From an uncultured Bacteroidia bacterium (GTDB lineage: Bacteria; Bacteroidota; Bacteroidia; Bacteroidales; F082), in assembly GCA_902800965.1 (NCBI GenBank), contig CADCGK010000011.1, forward strand, positions 50,933 to 114,932: a DNA stretch of 64,000 nucleotides. The letters run 5' to 3'. The notes beneath the pieces were generated by a model. That model worked only from the letters and a program-made list of their open reading frames with translations. It was not told the DNA's origin and made no database searches. Shown one piece after another: positions 22,620 through 31,299 of this stretch. The position numbers and the translations under genes are program-made. Numbering within the stretch: position 1 is the first letter of the stretch; the number at the start of each line of letters is the position of its first letter.

Positions 22620-24734
22620 ATGAAACATTTTCTTCTGACAATATTGCTTTTGTTGTTTGTTGTTCTGTTCGCCAGAGGACAAGAAACTATCAACTATCAA
22701 CTATCAACTATCAACTTCCCTTGGTCGGGTGGCCTCAACGCTTGTCAGTTCGGCCGCATGGATCTTGACAATGACGGAAAGAAGGATCTGCTTGTGTTCG
22801 ATCGACATGGCAACCGTTTGAGCTGTTTTATTAATAAAGGAGCTTTTGGAGTAATAGATTATCAATATACTACTGAATTTGATTATGGCTTTCCCGAACT
22901 TAATGACTGGGTGATATTTTCTGATTATGATGGCGACGGGAAAGAGGATATCTTTACTTATTCCAATGGTTGGGCAGGCATCAAGGTTTATCGTAATGTG
23001 ACGGATGATGGTCATATTGGGTTTCAGTTGGTCAAGTATCCGTATTTGACTTCATGGCAAGGTGGGGGAGAAGTGAATATTCTTGCAACGAATGCAGACT
23101 ATCCATCCCTGGTTGATCTTGACGGCGATGGCGATCTTGACATCTTGACTTTCGGTGTGATGGGTACTTTTATTGAGAAACATCTGAATCTGTCCAAGGA
23201 GCGATATGGCTGCCTCGATTCACTAGTGTTTGAGTGCGCTGATCTGTGTTGGGGCAGGGTGGCGGAGAGTGAGGAAAACAACATGATGTATCTTGACACC
23301 TGCCTTTTCGGTTATGGCATCACCATGTTGGCCGACGGCACACGTCACCGTGGCGCCACAGTCACGATACATGACTTGAATGGTGACGGTCTGCTTGACT
23401 TGTTGCTTGCAGATGTGGATTATCCTGGGTTGACGCTGTTGGTTAATGGCGGTGATCCGGAAAATGCTTTGATGGTCAATCAGATGGATTTCCCGCCACA
23501 ATACCCTGTCAAGCTACCTTCCATGCCGGTGCCCTATTTCACGGACATCGACAACGACGGCGATGACGATCTCTTGGTTTCGCCCTTCGATCCTGATCCC
23601 ATGGCAAGTGAAGGCTTTGAGAGTATCTGGCTTTATCTGAATCACGGAACGAATGACGCTCCTGACTTTCGGCTTTATACAAAATCATTTCTGCAAGATA
23701 ATATGCTCGATTTCGGCACGGGGGCATTTCCAGTGATAGTGGATTGGGACGGCGATGGCCTTCTGGATATCGTTGTTGGGTCCATCAAAGGTACTGAACT
23801 CGTGTGGCTCAAAAACGCTGGAACGGCAACGCAACCAGCGTTTCGGATCACTCATTTCCCCTTTGGTTTCGGTGGTCATACCGGTCTGGTCCCTGCTTTT
23901 TATGACCTTGATGGCGATGGCCAACAAGAGTTGCTGGTTGGGACTGCTGAGGGCAAATTGCTGCTTTACGATCATGATGGAACCTTGCTGGATGACGATT
24001 ATCTTCATTACGACAAAGCCTGGTCGGCGCCATGTTTCTTCGACGTGGATCATGATGGCGTTGCGGATTTGGTTGTTGGGAATGAAACGGGACGGCTTTC
24101 GTTTTATAAGGGGAGTGAGGAGTTAGGAGTTAGGAGTGAGGAGTATTGGGGTGGAGTGGATGTGCGTGACTATGGCACTTCTTATTACGGGTACAGTGTC
24201 CCAACTTTATTCCAATGGGGCGATGAGATCCTATTGGCTGTGGGCTCCGAGTCGGGGAAGGTCTTCCTTTTTGACGGTGTCAGCGTAGAAGCAGATGCCG
24301 TGTTCCGTGAAGCTTCGTACCGATGGATGGAGTTGAGCGATGACATGCCCCTGTCTTTTGGCATGCGTTCCTCGACTTCGATTACGGATTTGGACAACGA
24401 TGGTCGTTTGGATATCGTTGTGGGCAATTTCTCAGGAGGACTGCAACTGTTCAATACCTCGATTCCCATCAACAACCTTGAAATCGCTGAGCAGCAAGAA
24501 GAGGGGACGGTCTTGGTCTTCCCCAATCCAGTGGACGCACAATGCCAGGTCATTTCCAATACAGAGTGCATTAAGCAGATCTTGCTTATGGATTTGTTCG
24601 GAAGAGTGTTGTGTGAGCAGTCGGTTGGAGAAAGGGAATGCCTGTTAGAGGTTGCCGACTTGCGTCCAGGCGTTTATTTGTTGCGCTTGACCTTGGAGCG
24701 TGGTGCCGTGAACCGTATTTTCCTTAAACGGTAG
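22620..24734 (+). CDS. Secreted FG-GAP/VCBS-repeat protein with T9SS type A sorting domain
   Basis: A 704-residue protein; start MKHFLLTILLLLFVVLFARG gives a clean signal peptide (an in-frame upstream ATG would overlap the promoter). At least nine Asp-rich calcium-loop repeats of the form DxDxDGxxDLL occur, e.g. DLDNDGKKDLLVFD, DYDGDGKEDIF, DLDGDGDLDILTFG, DWDGDGLLDIVVG, suggesting a beta-propeller. The C-terminus (VFPNPVDAQCQVIS ... LRPGVYLLRLTLERG) is a T9SS type A signal. Two tandem-repeat tracts are translated: ETINYQLSTINF right after the signal peptide and GSEELGVRSEEY at ~498-510. Its 3' end overlaps the converging protease gene by 61 bp. Ligand unknown. Confidence 0.88.
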   Translation: MKHFLLTILLLLFVVLFARGQETINYQLSTINFPWSGGLNACQFGRMDLDNDGKKDLLVFDRHGNRLSCFINKGAFGVIDYQYTTEFDYGFPELNDWVIFSDYDGDGKEDIFTYSNGWAGIKVYRNVTDDGHIGFQLVKYPYLTSWQGGGEVNILATNADYPSLVDLDGDGDLDILTFGVMGTFIEKHLNLSKERYGCLDSLVFECADLCWGRVAESEENNMMYLDTCLFGYGITMLADGTRHRGATVTIHDLNGDGLLDLLLADVDYPGLTLLVNGGDPENALMVNQMDFPPQYPVKLPSMPVPYFTDIDNDGDDDLLVSPFDPDPMASEGFESIWLYLNHGTNDAPDFRLYTKSFLQDNMLDFGTGAFPVIVDWDGDGLLDIVVGSIKGTELVWLKNAGTATQPAFRITHFPFGFGGHTGLVPAFYDLDGDGQQELLVGTAEGKLLLYDHDGTLLDDDYLHYDKAWSAPCFFDVDHDGVADLVVGNETGRLSFYKGSEELGVRSEEYWGGVDVRDYGTSYYGYSVPTLFQWGDEILLAVGSESGKVFLFDGVSVEADAVFREASYRWMELSDDMPLSFGMRSSTSITDLDNDGRLDIVVGNFSGGLQLFNTSIPINNLEIAEQQEEGTVLVFPNPVDAQCQVISNTECIKQILLMDLFGRVLCEQSVGERECLLEVADLRPGVYLLRLTLERGAVNRIFLKR
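22684..22715. repeat. Perfect 7-bp tandem repeat (CAACTAT) within a gene
   Basis: About four copies of AACTATC in a row. The period of 7 shifts the reading frame each copy, giving ETINYQLSTINF just after the signal peptide. Confidence 0.9.
24111..24148. repeat. 7-bp tandem repeat (GGAGTGA/GGAGTTA) within a gene
   Basis: Five GGAGT(G/T)A units encode GSEELGVRSEEY in the FG-GAP protein, nearly the same peptide as in the UvrA insertion. Confidence 0.85.
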
Positions 24735-25120
24735 TTGATGGTGGCTTTAAGCTTGACCAAGATGTCGCCGCCGATAATGCCGTCGATGGCAGGAAGTCTC
24801 AGCTTCCTGTAGTTTTCGTGGATGTTTTCCAGGTCGAGCGCTACGGCTTCATAGTTGGAGAGTTCGATGGTTCCTAGGGTTAAGGATTTGATGATAAAGG
24901 TGGAGCTTTCCAGATCGTTGCCGCCCACGCCGGCGGTAATGCCTTCTTTTTTCTCGAAGTTGGGATTCTCGATGAATTTGGTGATGACAGTGGGGTCGAA
25001 CACGGAGCGAGAGGCTCCAGTGTCGATCAAGAAGTTGGCTTCCATGCCATTGATCTTGCCTTGGATCATGACATGAAAGCCTTCTCCTTCGATGTCCAAT
25101 AACTGGATAGGGATCTCCAT
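24674..25120 (-). CDS. Retropepsin-like aspartic protease
   Basis: A 148-residue single-domain protein with the aspartyl protease motif FLIDTGASRSVFD (residues ~30-42) and the second signature PAIDGIIGGDIL near 111, as in bacterial retropepsin-like families (gag-polyprotein protease fold, active as dimers). There is no signal peptide, so it is likely cytoplasmic. It starts within the stop codon of the LOG-family gene (TAATG overlap) and its end overlaps the FG-GAP gene by 61 bp. Substrate unknown. Confidence 0.85.
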   Translation of the reverse strand: MEIPIQLLDIEGEGFHVMIQGKINGMEANFLIDTGASRSVFDPTVITKFIENPNFEKKEGITAGVGGNDLESSTFIIKSLTLGTIELSNYEAVALDLENIHENYRKLRLPAIDGIIGGDILVKLKATINYRLRKIRFTAPRSKVKRNK

Positions 25121-25842
25121 TAAAGGTCGAGGTTTGGTTTGACGTTGAACCTGTCGTAGAAATCTTTGATGATTTGAACGGCTTCTTCGGCGGTGTCAAC
25201 CACATGGAAGATTTCGAAGTCTTCCTTGTTAATCATCCTTTCTGGCAGAAGCGTATTCTTGAACCAGTCGATGAGTCCCTGCCAGTAGTCTTTTCCGACG
25301 AGTACGACGGGGAAGTCGGAAAGTTTCTCTGTCTGGATGAGGGTAAGGGCTTCCGACATCTCATCGAGCGTGCCAAAGCCGCCAGGCATGGCAATGTAGC
25401 CTTGGGCATAGCGCATGAAGATGTTCTTGCGGACGAAGAAATAGTTGAAGCGTATGTTTTTGTCGAAATCCACGTAGTCGTTGCATTTGCCTTCGAAGGG
25501 CAATAGGATCTCACAACCCACGCTGATGCCTCCCGCTTCTTTTGCGCCTTTGTTGCCAGCTTCCATGATGCCGGGGCCGCCGCCAGTGATGACACCAAAT
25601 CCGAGTTTAGTGATGCCTTTGGCTATTTCCTCGGTCATCTTGTAGTATTTGTCATCAGGTTTGGTGCGGGCCGAGCCGAAGATGGCTACGCAAGGGCCTA
25701 TCTTAGACATTTTCTCCATGCCGTCCACGAATTCGGCCATAATCTTGAAGACTGACCATGAGTCGTGGGTCTTGACGTCGTTCCAGGATTTGGGTTGGAA
25801 ACTTTTCTGGATGATTTTTACTTCTCTTTCTGTAATCGGCAT
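25120..25842 (-). CDS. TIGR00730/LOG-family Rossmann-fold protein
   Basis: A 240-residue cytoplasmic protein with GGGPGIMEAGNKGA and PGGFGTLDEMSEALTLIQ, the two signatures of the LOG (cytokinin-activating nucleoside 5'-monophosphate phosphoribohydrolase) family, often annotated as lysine decarboxylase-like. Family members split the base from an AMP derivative. The N-terminus (MPITEREVKIIQKSF) is longer than in minimal LOG proteins and similar to the DUF/PpnN-like longer forms. It is translationally coupled to the downstream aspartic protease; why the pair are linked is unknown. Confidence 0.88.
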   Translation of the reverse strand: MPITEREVKIIQKSFQPKSWNDVKTHDSWSVFKIMAEFVDGMEKMSKIGPCVAIFGSARTKPDDKYYKMTEEIAKGITKLGFGVITGGGPGIMEAGNKGAKEAGGISVGCEILLPFEGKCNDYVDFDKNIRFNYFFVRKNIFMRYAQGYIAMPGGFGTLDEMSEALTLIQTEKLSDFPVVLVGKDYWQGLIDWFKNTLLPERMINKEDFEIFHVVDTAEEAVQIIKDFYDRFNVKPNLDL

Positions 25843-25854
25843 AATTATTTTTTT

Positions 25855-25862
25855 TAATTTTG
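25855..25862 (+). promoter_or_regulatory. -7 box (TAATTTTG) for tRNA-Gly
   Basis: TAATTTTGC ends 9 bp before the tRNA 5' end. Confidence 0.6.
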
Positions 25863-25871
25863 CATCGTGTT

Positions 25872-25944
25872 GCGAATGTAGCTCAGTTGGTAGAGCATCA
25901 GCTTCCCAAGCTGAGGGTCGCGGGTTCGAACCCCGTTATTCGCT
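25872..25944 (+). tRNA. tRNA-Gly(CCC)
   Basis: Acceptor GCGAATG pairs with TATTCGC; D arm GCTC...GAGC; anticodon arm TCAGC-TTCCCAA-GCTGA gives CCC (reads GGG, Gly); T arm GCGGG-TTCGAAC-CCCGT. The discriminator is U, usual for tRNA-Gly; CCA is not encoded. Confidence 0.96.
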
Positions 25945-25951
25945 CAAACAA

Positions 25952-25987
25952 GTAGAGACGTACCTTATGGCACGTCTCTACATTTTT
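25952..25987 (+). terminator. GTAGAGACG-type hairpin terminator after tRNA-Gly
   Basis: GTAGAGACGT pairs perfectly with ACGTCTCTAC, followed by ATTTTTT. The GTAGAGACG core recurs in the terminator at 63878, suggesting a dispersed palindrome family. Confidence 0.8.
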
Positions 25988-25996
25988 TAATGGGGT

Positions 25997-27250
25997 TTAG
26001 GCAATAGGAGTGCCGCACTCAGGGCAGAACTTGCCAGTGGTCTCGGTGCCGCACTTCGGGCACTTCTTCGGACCTTCGTCAGCTGGGATTGGCGTTCCGC
26101 ATTCAGGGCAGAACTTGCCAGTGGTCTCAGTACCGCACTTCGGGCATTTCTTGGCTGCCTTTGGTGTTGGGAGAGGTTCGCCGCAGTTGGGGCAGAACTT
26201 GCCTGTGATAGGAGTGCCGCATTTTGGGCAAGGCACGCCTTGTGGTTGGTTAGGAACTTGAGTCTGGTATTGCGGGTGCTCTGGGGGCATCATGCTGCCG
26301 CCCATCATGTTACCTGCAGTGCCGAAGCCCATGCCGGCCATGCCGATGCCCATGAAGCCTGCGCCTGCACCTGCTTCGTTGCCGGCGGCGGTTCTCATGG
26401 TGCCGAGCATGCTACCTCTTGCTTGAGCGGCGTTGGCACCAGCCTCAAATTCGTTGAGCTTCTGCTGGCTCTGTTCGTCGAGGGAGACGGATTCGATGAG
26501 GAAGCTGACCAAGCGGACGCCACGAGCACGGATGTCGGAGTCAAAGACGTTCTCGTCCATGAGTTTCTTCATGTCGGCTGTGCGGCTTGGCAACTCGAGT
26601 GCCCTGACTTGGTTTTCTTTGGTGCCGAAGGCGTTGATCACGGCTTGCAGGGCAGCAACCACCTCGCTGCGCATCTGCTCGGTAAGAGCGTCTTTCTTGA
26701 CTACATTGCCCACACTGGCGTATTGGCGCATGAACAGAGCCATATCGTCAAGACGGAAGGTGTATTTACCATAGCAACGGATGTACAAGGTAAGAGGAGT
26801 CTCGCGGCCATTGGCTGGGTTGAAGCTGCCATGGTCCCAATCTTGGAACATGATCGGTGTTGCGGTGCCGAACTTGTTTCCCATGATCTCCTTGATGTTG
26901 AAGAAGAACACGGCCTGCTCCTTGGCGGGAGTGCCACCGTAGGTGAAACGCTGCCACATTTCCTTGAAGACCGGACCGAATTGGCCTCCAAAGAATGAGG
27001 GTGATGAGGATTGGTCGAAGGTGTAAACACCTTCTTCAGCGGTAGCGTCGAGGATGCTACCAGAGTCATAGATAACCGCCACCTGGCCAGGGGCCACGAT
27101 GATACGGCTGCCTTTAGAGATCTGACCCGTCTTGGTGGTTTGCTTCACCATCAGGGTGTCCATATCCATGTTGTCACATTTGATAAGGTCTAACCATTGG
27201 TCTCTAAGAGTGCCGCCAATGGATCCGGCGATTGCTTTGATAAGTCCCAT
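25997..27250 (-). CDS. SPFH-domain protein with three C-terminal zinc ribbons
   Basis: A 417-residue protein of the virion-core-like SPFH group (B. subtilis YdjI relatives): N-terminal SPFH domain ~30-290 (GQVAVIYDSGSILDATAEEG, LPSRTADMKKLMDENVFDSD), a Gly/Met-rich linker ~300-345, then three CPKCG...FCP(E/N)CG zinc ribbons, the last two nearly identical in DNA. There is no membrane span, so a membrane partner should recruit it; the Tim44-like membrane protein encoded 52 bp upstream is the likely one. In Bacillus a similar set responds to membrane stress; here that is inference. Confidence 0.85.
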   Translation of the reverse strand: MGLIKAIAGSIGGTLRDQWLDLIKCDNMDMDTLMVKQTTKTGQISKGSRIIVAPGQVAVIYDSGSILDATAEEGVYTFDQSSSPSFFGGQFGPVFKEMWQRFTYGGTPAKEQAVFFFNIKEIMGNKFGTATPIMFQDWDHGSFNPANGRETPLTLYIRCYGKYTFRLDDMALFMRQYASVGNVVKKDALTEQMRSEVVAALQAVINAFGTKENQVRALELPSRTADMKKLMDENVFDSDIRARGVRLVSFLIESVSLDEQSQQKLNEFEAGANAAQARGSMLGTMRTAAGNEAGAGAGFMGIGMAGMGFGTAGNMMGGSMMPPEHPQYQTQVPNQPQGVPCPKCGTPITGKFCPNCGEPLPTPKAAKKCPKCGTETTGKFCPECGTPIPADEGPKKCPKCGTETTGKFCPECGTPIA

Positions 27251-27302
27251 TTTTGATTATTTTAAAATTTATAATGATAATTTATTCAAACATTCTTACA
27301 TC

Positions 27303-28208
27303 TTAACTCCTCGCATGAATATCAGTAAGCACCCAATCGTGTTCACCATTGGTGACAACGCTTCCGCAGTAGGGGCACTGACCGGAAGAGGTGATCTCGG
27401 TCGGAGCGCCGCAGTTGGGGCAATTGGTAACGGAGTTGCCCTTACGTGTCGGGTCGGTCTTTACGCCAGCCTTGCGGTTGAAGACCATCTCATAGCGCAT
27501 GTACCAATCGCGTCCTGGATCGCTCTCCAACACCTTCTTGGTGGCGTCGTCGATGACATAGTCGCGCATGATGGCGTTGAGCCAAACCACGAGGATTTCC
27601 TTCTCACCATCTTCCCTGAACGAGTTCAATGAGCAGTGCTTGATGCCGATCTTCTCGATAACGTTGGTCTTGCCCAGACGGATATATTCATCCAGCTGTT
27701 GTTTGTGTTGGTTGAACAGGTTCTCGCTTTCGAAGGGACGGATGGGCTTCCAGTCCTTGGTGGTCCAAGCTTCTTGGATCTTCATAAAGACCTCGCGGGC
27801 AAAGCCGATGAACTTGTCGGATGAGAAGTTCGGGTCGTTGGCTTGGATTTGTGCAGCTACCGAGGCAGTGTTGTCGAAAACAAATTCATTATTGGCTTGG
27901 TTGTTCACCTGTTGGTTGATAAAAGTACTGTCGGAGCCTTGTTTCTTTTTCATTCTTCTGAGGATGAAATAGGCTACTAGGATGATGACCAGTACGACCA
28001 ATCCAGTGACGGGGTCGTTGATGAACAGACCAAGAAGGTAACCTACCAATGCACCGATGCCGTCTCCATCGCCAAAGTCGCCGCCGCCAGAGCTATAGCG
28101 GTTCTGATTTCCCACGTCACCAAAAGCGAAAGTGCATGTGACTAGGCTTAAAATCAATAAGATAAACGGCAGATGCTGCTGTATTTTTTTCAAAAAGCTA
28201 TTTTTCAT
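27303..28208 (-). CDS. Tim44-like membrane protein with C-terminal zinc ribbon
   Basis: A 301-residue protein starting MKNSFLKKIQQHLPFILLIL. An N-terminal hydrophobic signal/anchor (~10-30) is followed by a Gly/Asp-rich stretch, a second span (VTGLVVLVIILVAYFILRRM), and a Tim44-like domain (~120-260: FIGFAREVFMKIQEAWTTKD, LKPIRPFESENLF-like). The C-terminus carries CPNCGAP...CPYCG, a zinc ribbon matching those of the SPFH neighbour. It probably anchors the SPFH protein at the inner membrane. It has its own -7 box and leads the two-gene unit. Confidence 0.8.
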   Translation of the reverse strand: MKNSFLKKIQQHLPFILLILSLVTCTFAFGDVGNQNRYSSGGGDFGDGDGIGALVGYLLGLFINDPVTGLVVLVIILVAYFILRRMKKKQGSDSTFINQQVNNQANNEFVFDNTASVAAQIQANDPNFSSDKFIGFAREVFMKIQEAWTTKDWKPIRPFESENLFNQHKQQLDEYIRLGKTNVIEKIGIKHCSLNSFREDGEKEILVVWLNAIMRDYVIDDATKKVLESDPGRDWYMRYEMVFNRKAGVKTDPTRKGNSVTNCPNCGAPTEITSSGQCPYCGSVVTNGEHDWVLTDIHARS

Positions 28209-28226
28209 ATTTGTAAAATTGAAAAG

Positions 28227-28234
28227 CAAAGATA
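28227..28234 (-). promoter_or_regulatory. -7 box (TATCTTTG) for the Tim44-like/SPFH unit
   Basis: Minus-strand TATCTTTGC, 18 bp between box and ATG. Confidence 0.6.
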
Positions 28235-28275
28235 ATAAAAAATATTAAAAATGACAAATTATGCGAAAAAAACTC

Positions 28276-28283
28276 TATATTTG
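28276..28283 (+). promoter_or_regulatory. -7 box (TATATTTG) for tRNA-Val
   Basis: TATATTTGC ends 11 bp before the tRNA 5' end. Confidence 0.6.
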
Positions 28284-28294
28284 CAGCCGCAATT

Positions 28295-28369
28295 GGGAGC
28301 TTAGCTCAGTTGGTTCAGAGCATCGCCCTTACAAGGCGGGGGTCGTTGGTTCGAGTCCAACAGTTCCCA
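28295..28369 (+). tRNA. tRNA-Val(UAC)
   Basis: Acceptor GGGAGCT pairs with AGTTCCC; anticodon arm TCGCC-CTTACAA-GGCGG gives UAC (Val); T arm GTTGG-TTCGAGT-CCAAC. Discriminator A; CCA not encoded. Confidence 0.96.
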
Positions 28370-28372
28370 CAA

Positions 28373-28412
28373 AAAGAAGGAGCCGTGATATCACGACTCC
28401 TTCTTTGTTTTC
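28373..28412 (+). terminator. Bidirectional terminator between tRNA-Val and a converging lipoprotein gene
   Basis: AAAGAAGGAGCCGTGA pairs with TCACGACTCCTTCTTT (one mismatch), with T-rich ends on both strands. Confidence 0.85.
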
Positions 28413-28427
28413 AACCAATAGGTTTTC

Positions 28428-29351
28428 TTATTCTTTATAGACTTCAAGGATGTTGACGATGTCATCTCCGTAAGGTCCTTCAACCCACACGCGTCCGATC
28501 TTTTCGTCAATTTTCTTGATCTTGTAGCCAGCCTTGTAGCTGCTGGTGAAGATGGCATACACCTCGTCGCCGACCTTCAGGTTCTGCTTCAAAGGAACGA
28601 CTTTACAAGCGCTTCTCTTGAAAACCTTGATCTTTCCTGCGAAGCCTTTTAGCAGTACTTTGTCTTCAGTGCAGCTGATGAGCGTACCGGCTTCATAGCT
28701 GCCGTCACCAGTGACGACGATCTGTGCGCCTGGCTGCCATTCGCCGTCTTTCAGGACCGTGAAGGTGTTGGGCAGGATCTGCTCGTTGGCGTGTTCGTTG
28801 GCAAAGCCTTTGCCGTCGTCTTTGTAATCCAGGTCGAGGTAGTCAACCTTTGGGGAGTCAGGTTTTGAGGCATCGGTGACGATAGCACGTTGCATGCCTG
28901 ATCCGGTTTGCCACCAAGTCAGGAGGATGTCGCCTTTTTTGGCTGTCTGGCCTCCCGGAAGCGGTATGATGAGTGAGTTTGGCATTTCCACATCGGAGCC
29001 AAAGTCCTTTACGATGGATTTGGTATCGCCGACGCTAGCAACCGTTGTCCTATAAAAAATGTAGGTTTCGTTTGCTGGATCGTCCGATTCCTTAAGCTTT
29101 GAAGGATAGAAGGTGTGGATGGAGAGGGCGGATTGTCCTTCCTCAAGGCCTTCGTTTGTGTTGCCTTCCGGGAAGTCCCATGGGAATGCAGGCTCCTTGA
29201 CTTCTTCGACCTCTTGAGCTACTTCTGGCTCAGCTTGTTGGACTTCAGGATTTTCTTCTTTGTCTTTGTTGTCTTTAGGTGTGGAATTGCCACAACTAGC
29301 CATCGTCATAGCCAATGGAAGTGCGATGGCAAACATAAATGCTTTTTTCAT
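28428..29351 (-). CDS. Lipoprotein with acidic linker and Tudor/SH3-like modules
   Basis: A 307-residue protein with lipoprotein signal MKKAFMFAIALPLAMTMASC, then a Glu/Pro/Val-rich linker (~22-55). The rest has repeated small-barrel segments: AKKGDILLTWWQTGSGMQRA, PGAQIVVTGDGSYEAGTLI, KVGDEVYAIFTSSYKAGYKI, each with the G-D-x-V-x pattern of Tudor/Agenet-like barrels that sense or bind ligands. Function not recognised. It is followed upstream, 27 bp away on the same strand, by the paired T9SS genes. Confidence 0.65.
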   Translation of the reverse strand: MKKAFMFAIALPLAMTMASCGNSTPKDNKDKEENPEVQQAEPEVAQEVEEVKEPAFPWDFPEGNTNEGLEEGQSALSIHTFYPSKLKESDDPANETYIFYRTTVASVGDTKSIVKDFGSDVEMPNSLIIPLPGGQTAKKGDILLTWWQTGSGMQRAIVTDASKPDSPKVDYLDLDYKDDGKGFANEHANEQILPNTFTVLKDGEWQPGAQIVVTGDGSYEAGTLISCTEDKVLLKGFAGKIKVFKRSACKVVPLKQNLKVGDEVYAIFTSSYKAGYKIKKIDEKIGRVWVEGPYGDDIVNILEVYKE

Positions 29352-29378
29352 GATTTGATAGCTTTAAGTATTGATTTG

Positions 29379-31280
29379 TTATTGTTGACTTATCAGTGTC
29401 TTTTTGTTGATGAGCTTACCGTTCTCGTTTAGGCCTTGGATGATGTAAACACCGTCATGCAAAGATTCTAGGTCGGTGGTGTTGAGGAGTTGCCCCTTCA
29501 AATTATAGATTTTCAATATGGTAACGATGGATTGTTTTTCGTTTTCGGGGATGCCGGTGACTTCGACGAAAACATAGTTCTCACCAGTTGGAGTCAGTGC
29601 GAAATCAGATTCGCCGTTTTCATAAACAGCGGTAAGCTGGTACTTGAAATCTCCGATGTCGGTTGCATCGAAGTATGATAATACATCGGGAGCGACTTCG
29701 ATGATCACTGTGGCTTGGGTAATGAGATTCTGACGATACAGATTGTATCTAATGGGCAATCCTCTAGGAGCATCCCAACTGAGTTGAGCTCCAAATTGTT
29801 GCGTGTTTGTATCAAATACATATTGACATTGGAAATTTGTTGGGGCATAGCATGGTGTTGGTGGGGTGGGAGGAGTGATTTCGCCCATCTCGCCTTTTTC
29901 TCCGAAGTTCTGTCCGTAGAGGCCGCCGGAACCGCTTCCGACAGCATCGGTTGAGTTTACCCATGCGATGATGTTCTGTCCGTTATGGAATCCAGTAGTG
30001 TATTCGCACCCTGTTTTACTGTAAGTGTTTGAGCATAACTGGGTCTCCCACAATGTGTTTCCATCCATGTCGAATCCTTGAGCTTCAACAGTTGCTTGGC
30101 TTCCTGATGTCTGGCTAATACCTTTGAAATAAGAAATTGCGAAGCCGCCACCATATTCGAAGGCGTCAATGTTATAACCTCCGCAAGGGACAGACCCGTT
30201 GTCAAGCACGAGGATGCCATCGTCCCATACTCTTTCACCTTCTGGTGTAATACGATTTATGTATAGTTTGCATTGGCTTTGTGAGTAATCGTCAGTTTGC
30301 TCATAAAACAGGATGATGTCATTACTGTCAGGATCAACCGTAGCGGATGCACTGATGTATAAGTTATTGTTGTCGGGGGAGTGGACTGGGACTCCATTGG
30401 TGTCCATGATAGTTGAAGCTCCGTTTTGGTTGAAGTGGAACACGTACACGTTGAAATTGTACGAGGCTGGATGCCAGATGTAAACGTAGCCGCCACCCAT
30501 GCCGTCGGATATGGCGTAATGGAGATAGGTCACCTGGAAGGATTGAGATGACATCAATAATGTCTCAGGACTGAATTGTGTTCCGTCGGGATTGTATCCA
30601 GCGACGTATATCTCTTTGTCAGTGTAAAAACCGTTACCGCATTTTTCGTAAGTCACGAACACACGGTTGTCGTTGCCCAAGGTGAGTTGTCCGTACATGC
30701 ACCTTTGACCGCCATTATCTTCAATAGTTACGTAAGGGTTCAGAGTGCCATCGGCGTTGACGTATTGCAAGAACAACCTGGAATAGTCAAACCCTAAAGT
30801 CCAGACTCCGCCGTCGTTGCCTGCAATACATTGGGTGCGTGAAAAACCGAGGCTGTCAAACAGTACTACACCCTCCTCTCCCCAAGCGTAGGAGCCATCG
30901 GCATTGATCTTAACCGCATACGAAAAACCATCATAGGTAGCGAAACAGCTGACCACGCCACCATCGGTTGTGGTCGCCATGGCAACGCCTTCAGACATGG
31001 AAGAGAACTCGTGTCCTGCAATATGGATACCGTTTTCACCCCATTGGGGAACGCCTTCGGAGTTAAGGCGTTGTAAGGTGGGCGACCATCCGTTGCCACC
31101 TGCAAAGCTGCACCACTGCAAGTAAGTGTCACCAGTAATAGTATTAGTGGCGAGGTAGATTTCACCAGCATCCGCAGTGGAGTTGGCGATATAAGTGTTT
31201 TGAGTTGGGTCGTTGACCCATTGGGCATGCAGCGTTGTGAACACAAACAAGCCTGCAAATAATAGTATCAGTTTCTTCAT
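29379..31280 (-). CDS. T9SS-exported repeat protein, paralogue of 31300-33150
   Basis: A 633-residue protein: signal peptide MKKLILLFAGLFVFTTLHA, then a ~440-residue region of propeller-like repeats (LQWCSFAGGNGWSPTLQRLN, GVPQWGENGIHIAGH, RVWDDGILVLDNGSVPCGGY), a fibronectin type III-like segment near 480-570 (CYAPTNFQCQYVFDTNTQQF), and a C-terminal T9SS-type segment (TILKIYNLKGQLLNTTDLES ... GVYIIQGLNENG). It follows the similar gene 31300-33150 by 19 bp, so they are a tandem duplication. Function unknown; surface exposure is expected. Confidence 0.8.
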   Translation of the reverse strand: MKKLILLFAGLFVFTTLHAQWVNDPTQNTYIANSTADAGEIYLATNTITGDTYLQWCSFAGGNGWSPTLQRLNSEGVPQWGENGIHIAGHEFSSMSEGVAMATTTDGGVVSCFATYDGFSYAVKINADGSYAWGEEGVVLFDSLGFSRTQCIAGNDGGVWTLGFDYSRLFLQYVNADGTLNPYVTIEDNGGQRCMYGQLTLGNDNRVFVTYEKCGNGFYTDKEIYVAGYNPDGTQFSPETLLMSSQSFQVTYLHYAISDGMGGGYVYIWHPASYNFNVYVFHFNQNGASTIMDTNGVPVHSPDNNNLYISASATVDPDSNDIILFYEQTDDYSQSQCKLYINRITPEGERVWDDGILVLDNGSVPCGGYNIDAFEYGGGFAISYFKGISQTSGSQATVEAQGFDMDGNTLWETQLCSNTYSKTGCEYTTGFHNGQNIIAWVNSTDAVGSGSGGLYGQNFGEKGEMGEITPPTPPTPCYAPTNFQCQYVFDTNTQQFGAQLSWDAPRGLPIRYNLYRQNLITQATVIIEVAPDVLSYFDATDIGDFKYQLTAVYENGESDFALTPTGENYVFVEVTGIPENEKQSIVTILKIYNLKGQLLNTTDLESLHDGVYIIQGLNENGKLINKKTLISQQ

Positions 31281-31299
31281 GTTGTTATGTTTTTTGGAT

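Noticed and set aside
26000..26235. Tandem DNA repeat as a mobile or regulatory element
   Set aside because: It is explained by three successive zinc-ribbon codon blocks in the SPFH gene.
25849..28369. Genomic island bounded by tRNA-Gly and tRNA-Val
   Set aside because: No integrase, direct repeats of tRNA ends or mobility genes lie between them; the genes are ordinary chromosomal ones.
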